A DNA stretch of 39,635 bases, taken from positions 1 to 39,635 of the forward strand of contig CALSCQ010002074.1 of NCBI GenBank assembly GCA_943704525.1, in the 5' to 3' direction. Position 1 is the stretch's first letter. Each line of letters opens with the position of its first letter. The position numbers were made by a program, and so were the translations under genes. The notes below the pieces were generated by a model. It was given only the letters and a program-made list of their open reading frames with translations. It searched no databases and was not told the DNA's origin. This document shows positions 34,321 to 39,635 of this stretch, in pieces. Source of the DNA: Pigoraptor vietnamica. Taxonomy: Eukaryota > Opisthokonta > Filasterea.

Positions 34321-34570
34321 GAAATGCCATACATTGCCATAGTGTGAACTTGGGAAACGTTTTAATTATTCCTTCTTGTGGAGAAATTAATGTTACCTGC
34401 ACGTGGTAACGTGCAATGCCATACATATTCATACACACTGGAACTTTTAAAAATAAAGCCCGGCTACGTATGGATTTAATGTATAGCCGGTTACCTCGTG
34501 GAATGCCACGTATGGTGCCAGTAAACCGCACGTGGGGAAAATCCAAGTCGCATGTTACCGGCACGCGACA
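34321..34570 (+). repeat. Three degenerate tandem copies of a roughly 88 bp unit
   Basis: Each unit opens with AATGCCA and closes with GTTACC followed by CGTG or CACG. Openings lie at about 34323, 34415 and 34501 and closings at about 34390, 34489 and 34553. Copies 1 and 2 share AATGCCATACAT; copy 3 has AATGCCACGTAT. Copy 1 ends in a small inverted repeat (GTTACCTGCACGTGGTAAC). The stretch is richer in A/T than its surroundings. Confidence 0.55.
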
Positions 34571-35092
34571 CTATCAATACTTCCGTGCTGTACACGTTTT
34601 TCCCAGACACTCCCCGCGCGGTTGCACACACAGCTCCACAGGCACGTATGGAAGGTCCTGCACGCTTCCTGCAAGGTCCGACAAAAGCTCCGGGAGCCTC
34701 GCGTAGCTTACCCCGGCCTGCGCGTGTCCTCCACGAGCCATCGCGTGAAAGGGAGCGGCCGCGAGCACGCACGCAGCACGCGGCATGTGTCATTTCCTTC
34801 TCGCGCACGCAACAGCCAGTTGTTAGGGTAAATTGGGGGGGCTCGTGAGTTATGTACGCTTGGGCAAAGACGCATCGTGCACACGTTGCCTCTCGTGTAA
34901 CTTTTTGAACAGCGGTTCACCCAGTTGAGAAGACCATTTGTTCCTTCGCAAACTGGTGAGTTGGCGACCATAGTGTCCTGTCATGCATTGGTTATTGTTG
35001 GGCTGCACATGCTCATGTTTTCGCCGTCGCAGCACTGCGGAATGATGCGAAATTGACAAGGACAAAGGGTTCGTGTTTCGCGGGCTGAGGTG
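34571..35092. other. 5' flank of the histidine kinase gene
   Basis: No gene recognised. Several short open frames on both strands lack motifs and are not supported. The last part should hold the promoter and leader of the kinase gene. Confidence 0.5.
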
Positions 35093-37822
35093 ATGCACCC
35101 CGCCATATCGACCGGCCTTACACTCGACATACTCCAGCCAAGAATGGCCCCATCACAAACAGCGCTCTTCGCCGGCGGTCAGTCATTGCGACCCGCGGCA
35201 CTTGCGTTGCCGGCGTCCCATTCCGTCCACGCTCTCGTGGGATACAACCGGGTCGTTACGCTCGGCGCGCGCCTGTTTGTCATCGTGCTGGCGACCTTTG
35301 CCGCGTTTTCCATTCACGCGCGTTTCGAGGCCGAGACGCTCAACGCCGTGTCGTCGCCTCTCGCTGTCGACGTTGCGTACGTCGTGGCTCACATTGTCGC
35401 GTCGGTCGTCCTCATGGCCGGCGTGTTTGTCTCTCTCGCCCTCAACGTCGACTTGTCAGGCCGAGGGGACGTGCGACAAATCCGGCAGCTTTCGCCGCGC
35501 TCATCGGAGAGTGCGCAGCAGAAGACTGCGCCGTCCGCTTCGGAAGCGGAAGCGACAAGTAGTCGGCGCTCTTCGGGCTCGTCCACGGCGTCGTCGCACT
35601 CGCACTCGTCGCTTGGCATCCTACCGGACCCGAAATTGCCCGATGTTCGCCACCGCATGGCCACAAGGATGGTCGGGTGAGTGTGGTGTTGTGGTTGTGC
35701 TGTGTGGTTTGTGGTTGATTACGCGATTCAAGTGTGGGCTGACTTTTTCCCTCGCGCGCTTTCCCCCGCCCCGGATTTATTTCTCGCAGCTACGTGAACC
35801 ACGAGCTCAGGTGAGGGTCAAAAACAAAGACCTTCCGCTGCTTTCAACTTACGCTGTTTTTGTTGGCTAACGTTATCGGCGCCTTACCTGCAGGAACCCT
35901 CTCAACGGCGTTATGGGACTCCTGGAGCTCGCGATCGGCAGCGTTTCCGCCTGCATCTCAATGGCCGAACAGCAGGCGGCCCAATCGGAGTCTACGTTCG
36001 CAGACCAACAAGCAGCGACGGCTGGTGCCACCGATGCGACACCCGCGACATCGGTGGACAAGTCGGCCACGTGCGACGCGCCCTCGACGTGCCCTGTGGA
36101 TATCCCCCGCGGCCGAGCGGCGAAGGCGCTCTCTGTGTCAACGACGGACGGGGGGCGCGAGGGTTCGTCGCCGACTGCCATGCCACTCACGCCGCGCTCG
36201 TTCAGGCCGAGTGCAACGCTCGTCGAGAAGCTTTCGCTGGTGCGTTCGGACCTCGTCAGCATCGACCATTTGTGTCAGCTGCTCAAGCTCGTCGTGGACG
36301 ACGTGCGCGAAATTCGCCGCTTCGAGGATGGCGCGCTCGTCATAACGCCGGTGCCCGTCCTTCTGCGGCCGATTGTTGCGGAGGCCGTTGCGATCATGCA
36401 ACCCAAGCTCTCCGAGAAGCCCTTCGTGAGCGTCGGCGTCGAATTTTGCGACAAGTCGCTCGAGACGACGCCCGTGCGGTGCGACCCCTTCCGCGTGAAG
36501 CAGGTGCTTCTCAACCTCCTCTCGAATTCCATCCGCTACTCTGAGCGCGGCAAGATCACCATCTCCGTCTCGCGCGTGGGCCAAGACGACGACAGGGACG
36601 TTGGCTTTCTCCAAAAGAACTGCGGGGGATCCGAGCACTCGCGTGGCGACCGCATTCGCTTCAAGGTGTCGGACTGCGGGTTTGGCATCAGCGCGGAGAA
36701 GCAGCGCCTGCTGTTTGAGCCGTTCCACCCGGACTACGAGCGGATCGTCATGGGCGCGGGGACGTCGGTCTCTGCGTCCGCGTCTCGCTACGGCGGGACG
36801 GGCCTCGGGCTCTACCTGTGCGGTCTTCTCGCAAAGCTGATGGGCGGCGAGATCGACTTTGTCAGCACGGAGGGCAACGGCAGCTCGTTCTGGCTTGACA
36901 TCCCCGCCGTGATGGCCAGCCCGAGTGAACTGCCTCCCGGCCCGCCGTTCACGGGCAACGGCGTTCTGTACGAATCGAGCAGCAAGAACCCGTACAACAA
37001 GCTCACTCCGTTTGTCCCTGCACGCGTGTCGAGCGAGGGTGAGACGGGGTCGGACACGGCGTCGTTGCGACGGGGAAGCGCGAATTTGTCCGAATCCACG
37101 TCACCGTCGTCCTCCGGGAGCGAGTCGGAGTGCACCTCGGTCAAGACGCAGCCACCTGCCGACGGAATGACGACCGCCGTGCAGACGGCTTCGAAGCTTG
37201 CGGGGAACGGCGCTGCGCTGCGCGGGACGCGGCACCTCGTGGTTGACGACGACCGCATCAATCGTACCGTCCTGCGGAGGTACTTGGAGGGCGCCGGTGC
37301 GGCGGGCGTGGACGAGGCGGAGAACGGGCTCGAGGCTCTGCGCTTGACGACGAGCGGCGGTGGCTACGACTACATCTGGATTGATATGAAGATGCCTATC
37401 ATGGGCGGCCTTGGTGGGTTTTCAGTTCGCACCCTTGCGCACTTTCCTTGCGTCGCTATGATGTCCTCAGGCTTGCTTTTTCTTATTATCGCACTCTCGT
37501 TATGTCCCAAGTCCCTTGCTTCGTTATGATGCCGTCCTCAAGCTCGCTTTTTCTTTATTCTGGGGCCCGCACTTTCCGATAATTTGTACTAATCTTCCCC
37601 TCCCCTTCTGTGTGCGCAGAGGCGACCCGCCGTATTCGTCTGCTGGACCAGCGCTTTGCGTCCATTCCAATTATCGGCGTCACCGGCGACGTCACAGAGA
37701 ACGACGTGCAGATCTGTCGCGAGGCCGGCATGACGACGGTCATGTCCAAGCCCATCAGCCGCGCGCGCGTGCTCAGCATGGCCACGGCGAGCGCGACACA
37801 AGGGGGGATTCCCGTCAATTGA
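35093..37822 (+). CDS. Membrane-bound hybrid histidine kinase with C-terminal receiver
   Basis: Four exons: 35093-35676, 35790-35810, 35894-37413, 37620-37822, summing to 2328 nt (775 residues). The start is ATG 35093 (MHPAIS). Two hydrophobic segments (about residues 53-73 and 91-117) and a Ser-rich linker precede the H-box, VNHELRNPLNGVMG, with phospho-acceptor H199. The ATPase part shows the N-box LLNLLSNSIRYSERGK, G1 SDCGFGIS, F-box LLFEPF and G2 GGTGLGLYLCGLL. After a Ser/Thr-rich spacer the receiver reads HLVVDDDRINRTVL, IDMKMPIMGG with phospho-acceptor D699, GVTGD, and MSKPIS with the conserved Lys. It should autophosphorylate on His and pass phosphate to its own Asp, then to an HPt protein not present here. 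No PAS, GAF or large extracellular sensor domain is seen. Confidence 0.93.
35790..35810 (+). other. 21-nt microexon carrying the H-box histidine
   Basis: The acceptor TCGCAG ends at 35789 and the donor GTGAGG starts at 35811. The exon completes Gly195 and encodes YVNHEL plus two bases of Arg202, including H199. Both flanking introns (113 and 83 nt) have standard GT and AG ends, and the frame is kept only if this exon is included. Confidence 0.85.
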
Positions 37823-38229
37823 ACGTGGGGTTTACCGCGACGCTAAATGGAATAGCGAAACGGTCGTCACGTATCGGTCACCCGAGAGGGCTCGGCGGCT
37901 ATGTTGGCCCTGGGCAGTAGCCCCTGTCAATTTTCGTTTTTTGTCTTTACGCGTGCAATGAATTTGTAATATATCAAGCACTCGCACCACCCTCGCTTCC
38001 TGTGCGTGCTATCGCAACACGCCGACTTTATGCGCGCCACTCTGTTTCAGTCTGTTTTCCGCCTCAGTCTGTTCGTCCATCTCAGTAGAGTCTCAACGGC
38101 ACTGAATTCGATTATGCCGTAACAAAGCCGGTTTATTGCAAAGGGGCGCACGACTAAAAGTTGTACATCGCCGACACACACAAACAGGCGTGTGCAGGGA
38201 AGCCCCAAAATCCCTGGTCGCACAGCGGG
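37823..38229. other. Convergent 3' flanks after the kinase gene
   Basis: 407 bp between two stop codons on opposite strands. There is an A/T patch (AATTTGTAATATATC near 37960) and a short direct repeat, CAGTCTGTT, at about 38049 and 38066. No gene is seen. Confidence 0.6.
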
Positions 38230-38864
38230 CTAGTAGAAGCGGCCCACCAGGTCCTTGTTAGTTGCAGCGGCCTCAAACGCGTCCCGCAGTTCGGCAAATG
38301 GGTCCCGGCCGTACATTTCAGGAACGTTGTGCTTCACATTGCACGCGTATGGGGTGTCCTTCACGTGCGCCTCCTTGCGCGCAATGTGGGGCACGAGCAG
38401 CTTGAGCATGGCGCTCGCGCGACAGATCATGTCGTGGTCCAGCTCGCCCCCGCTGCAGTGCACGCGCGCAAAGTCGACGACCGCCTCCAAGCCGGCAGCC
38501 TTCAGGCCAGCAAAGTTGCGGGCGCTCGTCAGCTCGCTAATGTTAACGCACACCGGGTCGTTAAACTCGCTCATCACAGCCTTGAGAATTGCATCCGGGG
38601 AGCGAAAGTCCATGCTGGAGAGCGACGAGAACATCGGCTGGGGCGCCTCGCGGGGCACGCACGAAGAATGGAAGCCAAAATGTCATCCTTTGCGACGCCA
38701 TCCTCGCTCTTGCGCCACAAACCTTTGACGCGACGGTAGGCGGCGATGCACAGGGTCCGCCAGTAGAAGGGCCACGCGTTCCCGGAGCCGAGAGACACGT
38801 AGATGCCGTTGTCGCAGCTCCCGCTGTTCTTCGTACGCGGCTCAAAGGCGATGCTGCGACCCAT
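38230..38864 (-). CDS. Unknown-family protein, copy A of a tandem pair
   Basis: The ATG at 38864 (AGCCATGG context) starts MGRSIAFEPRTKNSGSC, then GNAWPFYWRTLCIAAYRRV and KGLWRKSEDG. A second frame from about 38650 reads PMFSSLSSMDFRSPDAILKA, then ARNFAGLKAAGLEAVVDFAR, VHCSGGELDHDM, AMLKLLVPHIARKEAHVKDT and a closing AATNKDLVGRFY. The frames must be joined by an intron of about 50-59 nt between roughly 38697 and 38640 (donor GTCGCA is weak) or by a frameshift. I do not recognise the family. The protein is probably cytosolic, since no signal peptide or membrane helix is seen, with predicted helical content. It shares 160 identical bases with copy B at 39360-39635. Confidence 0.65.
38346..38505 (+). 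repeat. 160 bp direct repeat, copy A (identical to 39470-39629)
   Basis: Base-by-base comparison of 38346-38505 with 39470-39629 shows no difference over 160 bases, at an offset of 1124. The flanking coding sequence on the 3' side of the genes is only about three-quarters alike. Confidence 0.95.
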
Positions 38865-39359
38865 GGCTGCGGGGCTGTGGAGGAGATTAAGTAGCAAGCA
38901 TACAACGGGAAAATGTGCGCACTGGCTGTTAAGTTGTTTCAATATGCAGGGGTCAATACCGGTCGTGCGTACTCCGGCGGGTGGTGTGGTCCACGCTTGC
39001 TCCACTTCAAGCGCGACTTAGCGTGAAATCCGGCGGCTACTGATTCTGACGGCCGGCCCGGTTTTCTGTATTTCACGATACAACCCCATTTCTCATGCAC
39101 GGCACGAAACACAAGGGAAAAGGGGCTGTACACACAAAAAAAATGGAGATGCCTCTCGTCGGGACCGAAGGGAAAAAGCGCCACACTGAGCACAGTGGCA
39201 TCTAACCAATCAATTTCCGTGTGAAACGGTTTTTGCATATGTTTGCCTTGGAGTTTACTTCAATCTCAAGGCCCACCCTGTCCAAGCTCCTTGACCTTGA
39301 CACGCGCATGTCGGGCAAGACTGACACGCACCGGTGCGCAGAGTGCCAACTAAGGGCGA
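38865..39359. other. Spacer between the tandem paralogs
   Basis: 495 bp holding the 5' flank of copy A and the 3' flank of copy B. No supported gene is seen. An AAAAAAAA run lies near 39137. Confidence 0.6.
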
Positions 39360-39635
39360 CTAGTAAAACTTGGCCACAAGGTTCTTGTTGCGTGCAGCCG
39401 CCTCAAACGCATCCTTCAGTTCCTTCCACGAACCCCAGTCCTCCTCTTGAAAGTTGCGATCGTTCCCCTCGTATGGGGTGTCCTTCACGTGCGCCTCCTT
39501 GCGCGCAATGTGGGGCACGAGCAGCTTGAGCATGGCGCTCGCGCGACAGATCATGTCGTGGTCCAGCTCGCCCCCGCTGCAGTGCACGCGCGCAAAGTCG
39601 ACGACCGCCTCCAAGCCGGCAGCCTTCAGATCAAA
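39360..39635 (-). CDS. Unknown-family protein, copy B of a tandem pair, cut by the window end
   Basis: Only the C-terminal 88 or so codons are in the window. It reads EAVVDFARVHCSGGELDHDM, then AMLKLLVPHIARKEAHVKDT like copy A, then diverges (PYEGNDRNFQEEDWGSWKEL) before a related end, AFEAAARNKNLVAKFY and stop. Both copies end in FY. The 5' part lies beyond 39635. Same unknown family as copy A. Confidence 0.7.
   Translation of the reverse strand, partial: FDLKAAGLEAVVDFARVHCSGGELDHDMICRASAMLKLLVPHIARKEAHVKDTPYEGNDRNFQEEDWGSWKELKDAFEAAARNKNLVAKFY
39470..39629 (+). repeat. 160 bp direct repeat, copy B (identical to 38346-38505)
   Basis: Partner of the block in copy A. Identity ends at 39630, six bases before the window end, where copy A continues GCCAG and copy B reads ATCAAA. 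Confidence 0.95.

Noticed and set aside
1-39635. CRISPR arrays, rRNA genes or bacterial operons
   Set aside because: No spaced palindromic repeats, rRNA core motifs or Shine-Dalgarno-linked gene strings were seen. Intron structure shows the DNA is eukaryotic.

Overview
The window is nuclear DNA of a unicellular eukaryote. It is GC-rich, intron-dense and gene-dense, with short spliceosomal introns (mostly 80-250 nt) whose donors read GTGCGT or GTGGGT. Long (TG)n, (CA)n and (CT)n microsatellites lie in introns and spacers. An intact neurofibromin points to Amorphea (animals, fungi, amoebae and relatives). A CCDC15-like centriole protein suggests a flagellate, and a hybrid histidine kinase excludes an animal. 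My best guess is an apusomonad-like flagellate (for example a Thecamonas relative); this is inference and was not checked.

Layout. 50-12343 (+): a nearly complete neurofibromin (NF1) gene, 28 exons in the window, with RasGAP, Sec14-like and PH-like regions. 12955-14460 (+): an intronless secreted or membrane-anchored protein with a CAP/SCP-like core. 14632-17289 (+): a two-exon secretory protein joining a CS (p23-like) domain to a PDI-like thioredoxin array. 17550-18928 (-): a histidine phosphatase. 19215-21132 (+): an F-box plus leucine-rich-repeat gene with one frame break. 21472-24186 (-): a CCDC15-like coiled-coil gene. 24650-30247 (+): an unconventional myosin of 17 exons with a short tail. 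30586-31252 (-) and 31389-32064 (+): a divergent pair of unrecognised reading frames, both interrupted. 32065-35092: a 3 kb gene-poor stretch holding a CAGT/ACTG-enriched island and three degenerate copies of a roughly 88 bp repeat. 35093-37822 (+): a membrane-bound hybrid histidine kinase whose phospho-acceptor histidine is encoded by a 21-nt microexon. 38230-38864 (-) and 39360 to the window end (-): tandem paralogs of an unknown family sharing a 160 bp block of complete identity.

The genes do not form an operon-like pathway. They read as a normal chromosome segment covering Ras signalling (NF1), actin motility (myosin), the centriole (CCDC15), secretory-pathway folding (CS-PDI), ubiquitin-type adaptors (F-box/LRR) and phosphorelay signalling (the kinase). 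The gene-poor 30.3-35.1 kb stretch, with its broken frames and odd composition, is the least ordinary part. The most novel single protein is the secretory CS-PDI fusion. Exon boundaries were worked out by hand from GT/AG sites and frame continuity. Summed exon lengths divide by three for NF1, the CS-PDI gene, myosin and the kinase, which supports those models.
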